A DNA stretch of 64,000 bases from Lysinibacillus sp. FJAT-14745. GTDB taxonomy: Bacteria; Bacillota; Bacilli; Bacillales_A; Planococcaceae. The translations under genes were made by a program, and so were the position numbers. The DNA is taken from contig NZ_LITM01000005.1 in the NCBI RefSeq assembly GCF_001275675.1, positions 172,421-236,420 of the forward strand, given 5' to 3'. Positions within the stretch are counted from its first letter, which is position 1, and each line of letters opens with the position of its first letter. Shown here piece by piece: positions 39,949-48,756 of this stretch. Under the pieces are notes generated by a model, which had not been told where the DNA came from, did no database searches, and saw nothing but the letters and a program-made list of their open reading frames with translations.

Positions 39949-40614
39949 CTAAAAACTTTGTAGTAATGATTTCATCACTAGATACCAACCATCAACGAGT
40001 ACAAATAATAAAATCTTAAACGGCAATGAAATCATAACCGGTGGTAACATCATCATCCCCATCGACATTAGCGTACTGGCGACAATCATGTCGATTACTA
40101 GGAATGGAATAAAAATCATAAAGCCAATTTGAAACGCTGTTTTAAGCTCACTCAATGCGAAAGCAGGTACTAGCATTGTCAGTGGAATTGCTTCTACAGA
40201 TGCTGGCTTTTCTGCCTTATTATACTTTAAAAATAAATCAAGATCTTTTTGCCTTGTATGCTTACTCATAAACTCTTTAAACGGCACACTAGCACGATCG
40301 TACGCTTCTTCAATTCCGATTTTCTCAGAAAATAATGGTTGCAATGCCTCTTTATTGACCTCTTGAAATGTCGGGGCCATGATAAAGAAAGTTAAAAATA
40401 AGGCAAGACCTACAATGACCTGGTTTGGTGGCATTTGCTGTGTCGCCAACGCAGTACGAACAAACGAAAGCACTATAACAATGCGTGTAAACGATGTCAT
40501 CAAAATTAAAATACTCGGTGCCAGTGATAGAACTGTTAACAACAAGAGAAGCTTCACAGCGCTAGAGACATTCGTCGGATCGCTGTTGGAAAAAACATTG
40601 ATTACATCATTCAT
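39949..40614 (-). CDS. fliP: Flagellar export protein FliP
   Basis: The main subunit of the FliPQR export pore. 221 residues with an N-terminal hydrophobic segment, then the family signatures LLLLTVLSLAPSILILMTSF-like, TRIVIVLSFVRTALATQQMPPN and a C-terminal MMLPPVMISLPFKILLF. The ATG overlaps the fliO stop (ATGA), so it is coupled. Confidence 0.97.
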   Translation of the reverse strand: MNDVINVFSNSDPTNVSSAVKLLLLLTVLSLAPSILILMTSFTRIVIVLSFVRTALATQQMPPNQVIVGLALFLTFFIMAPTFQEVNKEALQPLFSEKIGIEEAYDRASVPFKEFMSKHTRQKDLDLFLKYNKAEKPASVEAIPLTMLVPAFALSELKTAFQIGFMIFIPFLVIDMIVASTLMSMGMMMLPPVMISLPFKILLFVLVDGWYLVMKSLLQSF

Positions 40615-41285
40615 TTATCATCATTCTCCTTTTGCTTCCATTTCTCCAGTTCTTCACTGCGCTCCTGTTTAATTTCGGAAATCTTTTTTTCAAATAGATC
40701 ACCAAAAGAGCCTTGTTTTTTCTGCGCTGGTGAACTCTCATTATTTTTTCTCTTAAACTTAGAAAATACTTCTGCAATATACGGTGATGTTGTTGCAAGT
40801 TCTTGTCGTTCATTATAAAGTGCTAAAAGTGCTGCAACTTCATCAGGATCAGTAATTTCACGTAATAGTTGGACATCCTCACCGACCCCCACTAAATAGA
40901 GTGTTTTACCTACTTGTAATAGTTGTACTGACTTTTGAGCACCTAACGATAAACCGCCTAAATTTTGTACTAATTGATTACGTTGAAAGTTTAAATTTCT
41001 TTTATTTAAAAACTTCATTAACCCATAAAATAAAGCTACAACAAAAATAAGCGCCAAAACCATTTTTATGTATTCCCATGCAGATATGTCTCCAGCTGCT
41101 TGTACATCTGAAGCTTGCTTAGCAGCTGGAGTATTATCTTCTTTACAATCTCCTTTAGTGATGCAGTCGTTTACGCTATTCGCGTTAGAGTCTGCATACA
41201 CAGTAGTAGTTGTAGGGTACAAAAACAGGAAGGATACAAGAAATGCGAAAATCATCGTTTGACGAAATGATTTTAACATTTTCAT
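40611..41285 (-). CDS. fliO: Flagellar export assembly protein FliO (FliZ)
   Basis: A membrane protein that helps FliP assemble. The N-terminal signal peptide (about 1-32) is followed by a Cys/Asp/Lys-rich extracellular stretch, one membrane segment (about 75-92), and the cytoplasmic FliO domain (LVQNLGGLSLGAQKSVQLLQVGKTLYLVGVGED). A charged, Lys/Glu-rich tail follows. 224 residues. It starts four bases after the cheY stop. B. subtilis calls this gene fliZ. Confidence 0.92.
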   Translation of the reverse strand: MKMLKSFRQTMIFAFLVSFLFLYPTTTTVYADSNANSVNDCITKGDCKEDNTPAAKQASDVQAAGDISAWEYIKMVLALIFVVALFYGLMKFLNKRNLNFQRNQLVQNLGGLSLGAQKSVQLLQVGKTLYLVGVGEDVQLLREITDPDEVAALLALYNERQELATTSPYIAEVFSKFKRKNNESSPAQKKQGSFGDLFEKKISEIKQERSEELEKWKQKENDDK

Positions 41286-41289
41286 TCGA

Positions 41290-41652
41290 TCATCCTAGAG
41301 CTTTTTGAATCGCTTCAATTACACGATCAGCTTGGAAAGGTTTAACAATAAAGTCTTTCGCACCAGCTTGAATTGCATCGATTACCATTGCTTGTTGTCC
41401 CATTGCTGAACACATAATAACAGTTGCATTTGGATGTGAACCCTTGATTGCTTTAAGAGCAGCAATACCGTCCATTTCTGGCATCGTAATATCCATTGTT
41501 ACTAAATCTGGCTTTAATTCGTTGTACTTTTCAACAGCTTGTACACCATCAGCTGCCTCTCCAACAACTTCAAATCCATTTTTCGATAAAATATCCTTGA
41601 TCATCATGCGCATAAATGCAGCATCGTCTACAATCAAAATTCTTTTAGACAT
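41290..41652 (-). CDS. cheY: Chemotaxis response regulator CheY
   Basis: A single receiver domain that binds the FliM/FliY switch when phosphorylated. Acidic pocket D9-D10, phospho-acceptor D54 (TMDITMPEMDG), the Thr/Ser position in VIMCSAMGQ, and Lys in DFIVKPF. I chose the ATG of MSKRILIVDD, with GGAGGAG upstream. It gives 120 residues, like B. subtilis; a TTG five codons earlier is part of that Shine-Dalgarno. It follows fliY. Confidence 0.98.
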   Translation of the reverse strand: MSKRILIVDDAAFMRMMIKDILSKNGFEVVGEAADGVQAVEKYNELKPDLVTMDITMPEMDGIAALKAIKGSHPNATVIMCSAMGQQAMVIDAIQAGAKDFIVKPFQADRVIEAIQKALG

Positions 41653-41673
41653 GGTTAACTCCTCCAATTGAAA

Positions 41674-42906
41674 CTATCTTAAATTATTTAAACGCTCTGC
41701 TTGACTTAAAACATCTGTAATACGGACACCGAAGTTTTCATCAATAACAACGACTTCACCTTTAGCGATTAAACGACTATTAACTAAAATATCAACTGGT
41801 TCACCAGCTAATTTATCTAATTCAATAATCGAACCACTAGATAGTTCTAATATCTCTTTTACAGAACGCTTTGTACGTCCTAACTCTACAGTAACTTGCA
41901 ATGGAATATCAAGTAGCATATTTAAATTTCTAGCTTCAGATTGCGAGATAACATTTGGATCAAAACTAGCAAACTGCGCTTGTTGAACATTGACCGATTG
42001 AATAGGTCTTGTTGCTTGTGGAATCTGTTGTTGCTCTTGATACATTGGTTGCTGCACAGGCGCTGCCTGCTGTTGATATACTGGCTGCGCAGGCGGTGGT
42101 GTTACAGGTGCTTGCATAGACGCTTGTGGTTGTACAGGCATCTGTGCTACTGGCGCTTCAGGTGCTATTGTTGCAGCCACAGGTTCCTCGATTGATTCCG
42201 TTTCTCCTAATAGAGATTTTACAATGTTTTGGCTAAATTTCAGCGGTAATAATTGCATTAGATTCGAATCAATTAAATTACCAATTCTCAATCTGAAGGA
42301 TACTTTTACGAGTAAATCATCTTCAGGAATATTTTCTCGTCCTTCATTTTTAGAAATATTCATTAAATCAATAGTAGGTGGAGAAATATCCACTTTTTTA
42401 TTAAATACTGTTGACATTGAAGTGGCTGCAGAACCCATCATCTGATTCATAGCTTCTTGAACGGCACTTAGCTGAATTTCACCTAAGTCTGGTTTCGGAT
42501 TTAAGCCATCTCCACCTAACATTAAATCAGCAATAATCGCTGCATCGGATTGCTTAATAACAAGTAAATTCATACCTGTTAACCCGATTGTATATTCAAC
42601 CTGTACGGCTACATAAGGATGAGGAAATTCCTCTTCTAATTTATTACGGTTAATCATTGAAATACTTGGAGTAGTAATATCTACTTTTTGGCCTAATAAC
42701 GCTGAAAGGGCTGTGGCAGAGCTACCAAAAGATATATTTCCTACTTCACCTAACGCATCTTGGGCAAACGAATCGAGGTAATCCTCTACCTTTAAATCAT
42801 TAATATCCTCATTTGTTGAAGCTTCAGTGTCGCTGTTTTTATCTTCCAACGTCTCGCCCCTTAATAACGCTTCAATTTCTTCTTGGGAGAGCATTTCATC
42901 ACTCAT
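41674..42906 (-). CDS. fliY: Flagellar switch protein and CheY-P phosphatase FliY
   Basis: A C-ring component that replaces FliN and also dephosphorylates CheY-P. The N-terminal segment binds CheY (MSDEMLSQEEIEALLRG). The CheC-like domain has two phosphatase motifs (ALGEVGNISFGSSATALSAL and LSAVQEAMNQMMGSAATSM). A Gln/Pro/Ala-rich linker follows, then a C-terminal FliN/SpoA domain (LNMLLDIPLQVTVELGRTKR). 410 residues. The ATG lies within the end of fliM, after GGAGGAG. Confidence 0.97.
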   Translation of the reverse strand: MSDEMLSQEEIEALLRGETLEDKNSDTEASTNEDINDLKVEDYLDSFAQDALGEVGNISFGSSATALSALLGQKVDITTPSISMINRNKLEEEFPHPYVAVQVEYTIGLTGMNLLVIKQSDAAIIADLMLGGDGLNPKPDLGEIQLSAVQEAMNQMMGSAATSMSTVFNKKVDISPPTIDLMNISKNEGRENIPEDDLLVKVSFRLRIGNLIDSNLMQLLPLKFSQNIVKSLLGETESIEEPVAATIAPEAPVAQMPVQPQASMQAPVTPPPAQPVYQQQAAPVQQPMYQEQQQIPQATRPIQSVNVQQAQFASFDPNVISQSEARNLNMLLDIPLQVTVELGRTKRSVKEILELSSGSIIELDKLAGEPVDILVNSRLIAKGEVVVIDENFGVRITDVLSQAERLNNLR

Positions 42907-43894
42907 CTTCGTCTCCTCCTTTCAAAGGGTCGATAATCTGGATTGCTAATTTTTTGCCTTGCTTTCCTGGTTGAACTGTAAATTTCGGTAATGTTCCAAC
43001 TTTTAATAGTAGTGGATCCTCAATTTTTTGTTCTAATTGAATGACATCCCCAATTTGCATTGTGAGGAAATCCTCAATGGTAATGTCTGTAATACCTAGT
43101 TCAACAGAAACAGGTAGTTTTGCTTGTTTCACACGTGTTTCAAGCATTTTCGTTTGCTCTGGAGACATCTCTTTTGTATTTGTCTGCATCCAGTAGCGAA
43201 CAGAAAGATTTGGAACGATTGGCTCCAATACAACATGCGGAATACAAATATTAATCATACCGCTTGTCTCACCGATGATCGTGTTTAAGGAAATAACGAC
43301 AACCGTTTCATTTGGTGAAATCATTTGTAAAAATTGAGGGTTGACCTCAAGCTCTACTAAAATCGGATCAATTTCCGCAACATTTTCCCACGCCTCGCGT
43401 AAATTGTCGAATGAACGTTCAAAAAGGTTTGTCATAATTTTAGTTTCAATTTCTGTTAAGTTATCCACATTACTATGACTCGCCCCACTACCGCCCATTA
43501 AACGATCTAACATCGAGTAGGCAATGTTCGGGTTTATTTCCATCAATATATTACCATCTAATGGCGGCACTTCAAACACATTAATGAGTGTCATATTCGG
43601 AATCGAACGTACAAACTCTTCAAATGGTATTTGGTCCACCGATGCAACCGTAATCTGCACATAGCTTCTCAGCTGTGCAGAAAAGAAGGTTGTCAGTAAT
43701 CGTGCAAAATTTTCATGTATTCGGGTCAAACTTCGGATTTGATCTTTTGAGAAACGTAGTGCTCGTTTAAAGTCATACACTTTAACCTTACGCCCCTCGT
43801 CCTCTTTTTTTATGTCGTCCGCTGACATTTCCCCAGTTGATATTGCGGAAAGCAGCGCATCTATCTCGGATTGAGATAACACATCTCCTGCCAT
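42899..43894 (-). CDS. fliM: Flagellar motor switch protein FliM
   Basis: The C-ring protein that receives CheY-P. N-terminal CheY-binding peptide (VLSQSEIDALLSAI), a middle CheC-like domain without catalytic pairs, and a C-terminal SpoA domain (LPVSVELGITDITIEDFL). 331 residues. The ATG follows GGAGGTGGG. It overlaps fliY by eight bases. Confidence 0.98.
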   Translation of the reverse strand: MAGDVLSQSEIDALLSAISTGEMSADDIKKEDEGRKVKVYDFKRALRFSKDQIRSLTRIHENFARLLTTFFSAQLRSYVQITVASVDQIPFEEFVRSIPNMTLINVFEVPPLDGNILMEINPNIAYSMLDRLMGGSGASHSNVDNLTEIETKIMTNLFERSFDNLREAWENVAEIDPILVELEVNPQFLQMISPNETVVVISLNTIIGETSGMINICIPHVVLEPIVPNLSVRYWMQTNTKEMSPEQTKMLETRVKQAKLPVSVELGITDITIEDFLTMQIGDVIQLEQKIEDPLLLKVGTLPKFTVQPGKQGKKLAIQIIDPLKGGDEDE

Positions 43895-43925
43895 TTGCCC
43901 ACCTCCATTTCAAGCAGTTTCTGTT

Positions 43926-44354
43926 TTATTGGGTGATGAAGGAGGTAAAATAAACTTCCTGAACTTCTCCCTCTTGCATCAATTCATTAATTTTTGTTTT
44001 TAATGATTTTTGGAAAACTTGTTTACCTTGCTTACCTTCTAAATCTTTTTGTTGCATTTCGGAAAGCTCTTGAATAACAATATTTTTCACTTGGAAATCA
44101 CGCTTCGTTAATTCAGCAGCAGCATCTTTACTTGATGTTTGAATTTTCAACGAAAAGCGTACAATTTTGTTATCAGCTAAATTTGTTGTAATTTCTGGAA
44201 TTTCAACAGAAGCTTGAACGATTTCATCAATGGTTGGTTCAAGAGACTTTGCCGACTTATTAAATTGGGTAAATAATACAAAGCAAATACCCCCGATAAG
44301 TATGATTGCTACTAGTACGATGATAATCATCGTTAACATTTTGTTATTCTTCAT
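43926..44354 (-). CDS. fliL: Flagellar basal body-associated protein FliL
   Basis: A membrane protein around the stator that supports motor function. Short cytoplasmic start, one membrane helix (about 6-28), and an extracytoplasmic FliL domain (IPEITTNLADNKIVRFSLKIQT). I chose the ATG after GAGGTGA (142 residues); a GTG three codons earlier overlaps the Shine-Dalgarno. Its start overlaps the swrD end. Confidence 0.95.
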   Translation of the reverse strand: MKNNKMLTMIIIVLVAIILIGGICFVLFTQFNKSAKSLEPTIDEIVQASVEIPEITTNLADNKIVRFSLKIQTSSKDAAAELTKRDFQVKNIVIQELSEMQQKDLEGKQGKQVFQKSLKTKINELMQEGEVQEVYFTSFITQ

Positions 44355-44565
44355 CTTCTTCACCTCGTAGATGCGGGTTTGATAGTATTTGTATATTTTT
44401 ATAAAAGGCTGTTACCTTTTGTCGCACCTCATCTTCACTTTGTAAAACAATGATTTTGGTTCCAGTCGTTAATGTAATGGTCGTATCTGGAAAAGATTCG
44501 ACCGTTTCTATGTATAAAGCATTCAATGTAAATGCTTTGCCATTTAAACGTGTTAGTTCAATCAT
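44344..44565 (-). CDS. swrD: Flagellar protein SwrD (FlbD family)
   Basis: A 73-residue FlbD/SwrD protein, required in B. subtilis for full motor power. The start MIELTRLNGKAFTLNALYIE is diagnostic. Starting at the ATG 16 codons upstream would add an Arg/Gly/Pro-rich peptide encoded by a GC-rich hairpin, which is not plausible. The chosen ATG has no adjacent Shine-Dalgarno; GAGGGAGGG lies 38-46 bases upstream, beyond the hairpin at 44573-44600. Initiation may rely on folding of the hairpin. Confidence 0.92.
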   Translation of the reverse strand: MIELTRLNGKAFTLNALYIETVESFPDTTITLTTGTKIIVLQSEDEVRQKVTAFYKNIQILSNPHLRGEEDEE

Positions 44566-44572
44566 TGAAATA

Positions 44573-44611
44573 GGGCCGGGTCTAGCACGAGAGCCGGCCC
44601 GACCCTCCCTC
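44573..44611 (-). promoter_or_regulatory. GC-rich hairpin between Shine-Dalgarno and swrD start
   Basis: GGGCCGG/CCGGCCC (44594-44600 with 44573-44579) forms a 7-bp all-GC stem; a competing GGGTC/GACCC pairing overlaps it. Immediately upstream on the minus strand is GAGGGAGGG (44603-44611), the only strong Shine-Dalgarno-like sequence before swrD. Folding would bring it closer to the ATG. The GC content is very unlike the surrounding DNA. Confidence 0.55.
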
Positions 44612-44716
44612 ATATGAAATTATGTTTTTAGTTTTGAGCACTTTTTAATCTTAACCGGTATTTTCTTTACCTACATATTAAGTTTATATCTCACACTAAA
44701 ATCTACTAATTAAAAT

Positions 44717-45688
44717 CTATCGTTTTAAATTCACAAGCTCTTGAAGAATTTCATCAGAAGTTGTGATAATACGTGTATTTGCTTGGAAACCACGTTGTGC
44801 AACAATCATTTCAGTAAATTCTTCAGATAGGTCTACGTTAGACATTTCTACCTTCCCAGCAGCAACAGTACCCATACCTGCTACAGTACCTACTTGTGCA
44901 TACGCTACGCCTGAGTTAGTTGTTTGTTGATAGTAATTGCCCCCTACTTTAGCAAGACCACCAGCATTCGGGAATTTAGCCATTATCAATTGCCCAGCCC
45001 ACTGTAGATTACCATTTAAATCTTGATAAGTAATCGTACCATCAGCTGCAATGTTTACTTCTTTACCTGTTGACGGGATACGAATTGGTCCTACATCACC
45101 CTCAGCAGGTGTTAATTTCCCATCAGCATCAAATAAGTTGGCACCTTTATCACCAGAAGCTTTTTTTCCATCTGCTGCTAAGATACCTGTATCATCCTTC
45201 TCGATAACAATATCTTTGCCAGCAGTTATACCAACTAAATATTTCCCATCACCATTTACTAAATAACCATTGTTATCCATGTAAAAAATACCATTACGTG
45301 TGAATAACGTGTTATTGAAACCTTCAACACCAATAAAACCACCGTTAGTTTCGTCTGGAGCGCCATTCGCATCGGCAACCATAAAGAAGCCTTCACCTTC
45401 AATACCTAAATCTAATCCACGTCCTGTTTGCTGTAAGGATCCGCCACCGTGAATAGTATCAATAGTAGCTAATTGTGAGCCTAGACCTATTTGTTGTGGA
45501 TTTACACCTCCACGCGTTGGAGTAGATCCAGAAGCACTTCCTTGAGTTTGAGACATTAAATCTTTAAAATTAACACGCCCTTTTTTAAAACCAACTGTAT
45601 TAACGTTAGAAATATTATTACCAATAACGTCCAGTTTTGTTTGGAAGTTTTTAAGACCTGAAATACCTGAATACATAGAACGTAACAT
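44717..45688 (-). CDS. flgE: Flagellar hook protein FlgE
   Basis: Builds the hook. N-terminal rod/hook motif (MLRSMYSGISGLKNFQTKLD, then VIGNNISNVNTVGFKKGR), a central hook domain, and a C-terminal helix ending EMIVAQRGFQANTRIITTSD and LQELVNLKR. Similar to the B. subtilis hook protein encoded at this locus, with about 60 extra residues in the central domain (323 against 264). The ATG follows AAGGGAG. About 100 bases separate it from swrD. Confidence 0.96.
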   Translation of the reverse strand: MLRSMYSGISGLKNFQTKLDVIGNNISNVNTVGFKKGRVNFKDLMSQTQGSASGSTPTRGGVNPQQIGLGSQLATIDTIHGGGSLQQTGRGLDLGIEGEGFFMVADANGAPDETNGGFIGVEGFNNTLFTRNGIFYMDNNGYLVNGDGKYLVGITAGKDIVIEKDDTGILAADGKKASGDKGANLFDADGKLTPAEGDVGPIRIPSTGKEVNIAADGTITYQDLNGNLQWAGQLIMAKFPNAGGLAKVGGNYYQQTTNSGVAYAQVGTVAGMGTVAAGKVEMSNVDLSEEFTEMIVAQRGFQANTRIITTSDEILQELVNLKR

Positions 45689-45766
45689 AATGTCGTTCTC
45701 CCTTCATTTTATATTGTGTGCATCTATCAATCAGCACACATAGGCTTCCTTTCAAAGGTCCAGCCC

Positions 45767-46141
45767 TTACAGCACGATTGTGCCATCAATATTTGTAAAT
45801 ATTTGCTGCTTTGCTTCCGTGCGGTCCATCGCTGTAATGACAGTTGCATTTTTAGCACTGACAATTAAAGCTGCTTGATCCATCAAGACTAATGGCTGTT
45901 TGACACCTTTTGAGTGCGCTTCAAATACCTTGTCTGATACAGCCTGCCATTCTTGTTCAGAAATCGCTATCTTACGCTCGATAATTCGCTCATTCGCGTG
46001 CTTGCTCACTTTTAATTCTTGTTGATTGGTAGCCTCCTGTAAATGAGCTTTAAACGATTGCTGTGACTTTATTGGAGTAGGTTGTGTCTGGCGAATAGAT
46101 GGATGCAATGGTACACGCTGTATTGAAAACTTATCCATCAT
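45767..46141 (-). CDS. Flagellar operon protein, TIGR02530 family
   Basis: A 124-residue protein of a family found only in flagellar operons between flgD and flgE. The recognisable core is LKVSKHANERIIERKIAIS, followed by KGVKQPLVLMDQAALIVSAK and NATVITAMDR. Its molecular function is unknown; a role in hook assembly is inferred from its neighbours. Two adjacent ATGs follow GGTGGAG; the first is used here. Confidence 0.9.
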   Translation of the reverse strand: MMDKFSIQRVPLHPSIRQTQPTPIKSQQSFKAHLQEATNQQELKVSKHANERIIERKIAISEQEWQAVSDKVFEAHSKGVKQPLVLMDQAALIVSAKNATVITAMDRTEAKQQIFTNIDGTIVL

Positions 46142-46153
46142 TTTTCTCCACCT

Positions 46154-46834
46154 TTATTCGCTTATTACGGTAAAATCTTTATCTGTTAATTTTTTATCAT
46201 TGTCTAAGACATAATGAGTTACGCCATCTTTAGTTGTTACAGAAACGATACGTCCTTGTAGTTCTTGCTCGCCTTCCTTATACTTAACATTTTTACCAAT
46301 TAGTTTGCTTGCTTGTACAAGTGGCGATTCTGTTACTCCTTTATCACTTGAACTGCCTAAAATAGCTGAAATATTGCCAGGAGTTATTTCCTTACCATCG
46401 GTTAGTACAAACACCGCATTACCTTCGACAAACTTCACCGATTTAATTGTGCCTGTTCCTTCATTAATAACAGGTTTGCCTTTTTCATCTTTCTTATCTG
46501 TTAGCTCATGCCATTTTACTTCCTTACCAACAAATGTTGTATAACTCATAAGCTGTGTCTGTTGCTGTGAGGTAAGTAATGATTCCATCGCTTTTGTCAT
46601 ATTTTGCATTTGCTCTAAAGAAGAGAATTGTGCCATTTGAGAAATGAATTCTCGGTCGTCCATAGGATTTGTCGGATCTTGATGTTGTAATTGAGTAATT
46701 AATAATTTTAAGAAAGCATCCTTTCCAAGATCACTATTACCCGTTTGCTTCGTTGGCTTCTTATAGTTGGAAAAATAAAAGTCATTTGTTACATTTGCAT
46801 TTAGTGGTTTTGTATTAGTCGTAGAATCTGCCAT
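46154..46834 (-). CDS. flgD: Flagellar hook capping protein FlgD
   Basis: The cap that guides hook subunit polymerisation. The conserved N-terminal block is KDAFLKLLITQLQHQDPTNP, then MDDREFISQMAQFSSLEQM. The middle and C-terminus are variable. 226 residues. The ATG lies three bases after the fliK stop, and its AGGAGGTG Shine-Dalgarno overlaps the end of fliK. Confidence 0.96.
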   Translation of the reverse strand: MADSTTNTKPLNANVTNDFYFSNYKKPTKQTGNSDLGKDAFLKLLITQLQHQDPTNPMDDREFISQMAQFSSLEQMQNMTKAMESLLTSQQQTQLMSYTTFVGKEVKWHELTDKKDEKGKPVINEGTGTIKSVKFVEGNAVFVLTDGKEITPGNISAILGSSSDKGVTESPLVQASKLIGKNVKYKEGEQELQGRIVSVTTKDGVTHYVLDNDKKLTDKDFTVISE

Positions 46835-46836
46835 CT

Positions 46837-48120
46837 TTACACCTCCTCATTTATTAAATAGTCACTAAATGATTTGCCTTCTTCATCATCGTCACTTTTT
46901 TGCTCCTGCTCATCTTCCTGTTGTTGCTTAAAGAAATTATTGAAGAAGCTTTGGTCGCGTTGTTGGCGATCTGTATCTTGCAGTGATTGGGCAATATCGA
47001 GACGATCAACTTGAATATTTTGCTGAACAAAGGCTTGCTTTAATTGATGTGCCTGACTATCAAGTAATTCACGTCCATGAGCTGTTGAAGCTAATAGACG
47101 GGCTGTGAGGACACCATCATTTTGTACAAGCTCAATACGTATTGTTCCTAAATTTTCCGGATACAATTTCAAGGTTAAGCGTGTAATACCTTGTGCATTA
47201 GAGACTTGGGCTCTATTGATGATTGCTTGCATCTCTTTCAAAAATGCTTCAGACTGTGCTGGTTTTGCAACTGGCAGCGTCACTTGGAACGTGTCTGCTT
47301 TTGTTTGGACTGTATTAGAAGTCACCATTTCATTAGGACTTGTGTCTGTCTGCTTTGTCACCTGAACTTGTTGAACTACTTTCTGGAAGCCTTGCAACGG
47401 AAGCGTTACTGTTGTTTTAGTTGTTACTTGCTGTTCAGATAGAGTCGTCTCTACTTGTGTTTGTATCGTTGTTAAAAGACTTTTTATGTCAGTTAGCAAG
47501 TTTTCTTGTGATGTTGTTAAGTCCGTTTTTTGCCCAACTAATTGTGCTAACTTTAACACTTGAAGCAATGGCGCTACTTCCTTTGGAGTCACTTGTCCTT
47601 CACCCTGTAAAGCTGCTACGACTTGTGTTTGAAGCATTGGTGCCTGCGCGTCTACTATTGCTAAAAGGTCCCATACATCTCTTGCTTCTTTATCTTCTCC
47701 TAGTAACTGTTGTACTAACTTTTGAAGTTGCTCGGTATCAATCCCCAATGCGTCCATTAAGTTATCAAGATTTAACATTTCATCTACAGAAACAGCTTTG
47801 CCTTCGTCGCCAATTTGCAGCATTAACAAGCCATCGTCGTGTGGAATACCTAGTAAGTCTAGTACATCTTCTACAGATTCAGCATTTAAAACTGCTGCTA
47901 CATCAGAGGTATCTTTTGTATCTGTTGACTGTGTAGGCTGCTGTATTTGATTTGAAGAAGAAATAACCTGTCCAAAAACAGACCCAAACGTTGCTAATTT
48001 CTCTTTGTTCGATGGTCCATTTGCTTTAACATCGGAATCGCCTGATGTTGTAGGTTTTGTAGCTGCTGTTTTAGTTGGTATAGCCTTAGACATCATTTGC
48101 ATCATTGCTACATCCATCAT
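46837..48120 (-). CDS. fliK: Flagellar hook-length control protein FliK
   Basis: A molecular ruler for hook length. Long variable, Gln/Thr-rich N-terminal and central region, then the conserved C-terminal domain that contacts FlhB (TRLTLKLYPENLGTIRIELVQ and VLTARLLASTAHGRELLDSQ). A Gln/Asp/Glu-rich tail follows. 427 residues. The ATG follows GGGAGGTGAAAC. Standard position between the MotE-like gene and flgD. Confidence 0.93.
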   Translation of the reverse strand: MMDVAMMQMMSKAIPTKTAATKPTTSGDSDVKANGPSNKEKLATFGSVFGQVISSSNQIQQPTQSTDTKDTSDVAAVLNAESVEDVLDLLGIPHDDGLLMLQIGDEGKAVSVDEMLNLDNLMDALGIDTEQLQKLVQQLLGEDKEARDVWDLLAIVDAQAPMLQTQVVAALQGEGQVTPKEVAPLLQVLKLAQLVGQKTDLTTSQENLLTDIKSLLTTIQTQVETTLSEQQVTTKTTVTLPLQGFQKVVQQVQVTKQTDTSPNEMVTSNTVQTKADTFQVTLPVAKPAQSEAFLKEMQAIINRAQVSNAQGITRLTLKLYPENLGTIRIELVQNDGVLTARLLASTAHGRELLDSQAHQLKQAFVQQNIQVDRLDIAQSLQDTDRQQRDQSFFNNFFKQQQEDEQEQKSDDDEEGKSFSDYLINEEV

Positions 48121-48143
48121 GTTTCACCTCCCTTCAGATTTTC

Positions 48144-48752
48144 TTATTGTTTAGCCATCATTTCTGTATATTTCGCTGCATCTTGTGGATTCATTTTTTC
48201 TAGAATCGCTGCTAATTTATCTGGTTTTAAGTTTGTTAAAACACGAAGTGCTTCAGTATCGCTCATTTTAATAAGAACTGGCGCTGCTGCTTTAGGGGAC
48301 ATCTTATCAAATGTTTTCAAAATATCAGTAAAGTCACGCTTTACGTCACTTTGCTCCCTATTTAATTTTTCAATTTCAAATTTCAGCTGTTCATTTTCTG
48401 TCTTTAACTTTTCTTTTTCAGTTGTTGCCGTATCCATTTTCTTTTGCAGCTGTACGATTTCTGCATCTTTTTCTTGTACTTCAGCCTGTAAATTTACAAC
48501 CTTCGAATCATTATTAACTACAGCATCTTTTGCTTGTTGTTCTTCTGAAGGAACGAATGGTAAGCTTTGAACTGCCTTTTTCCCTAAATCAAAGACATTC
48601 GTATTCATAAGGGTTGCAACAACAAGTAGAACTGCCGCCACAAACATGATAGGTATTACAAACCAAGTAAAAAATTTTCGAATGCCACCTGATTTACGTT
48701 TAGGCGGTTGTTCTACTAATTCCGTTTTAAGTCGATTGTCTTTTTTTGCCAT
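48144..48752 (-). CDS. ylxF: MotE/YlxF-like flagellar protein
   Basis: 202 residues: a charged start, one membrane segment (about 27-50), a long coiled coil (about 80-140), and a C-terminal MgtE-N-like helical domain (FDKMSPKAAAPVLIKMSDTEALRVL). This is the layout of YlxF/MotE proteins encoded between fliJ and fliK. The exact role is uncertain; it may be an export or stator accessory factor. I chose the ATG after AGGTGA; an ATG 16 codons earlier would overlap fliJ without a Shine-Dalgarno. Confidence 0.9.
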   Translation of the reverse strand: MAKKDNRLKTELVEQPPKRKSGGIRKFFTWFVIPIMFVAAVLLVVATLMNTNVFDLGKKAVQSLPFVPSEEQQAKDAVVNNDSKVVNLQAEVQEKDAEIVQLQKKMDTATTEKEKLKTENEQLKFEIEKLNREQSDVKRDFTDILKTFDKMSPKAAAPVLIKMSDTEALRVLTNLKPDKLAAILEKMNPQDAAKYTEMMAKQ

Positions 48753-48756
48753 GAAA

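Noticed and set aside
47421-47936. 171-residue plus-strand ORF opposite fliK
   Set aside because: Leu-rich shadow of the Gln/Thr-rich fliK coding sequence, with no independent support.
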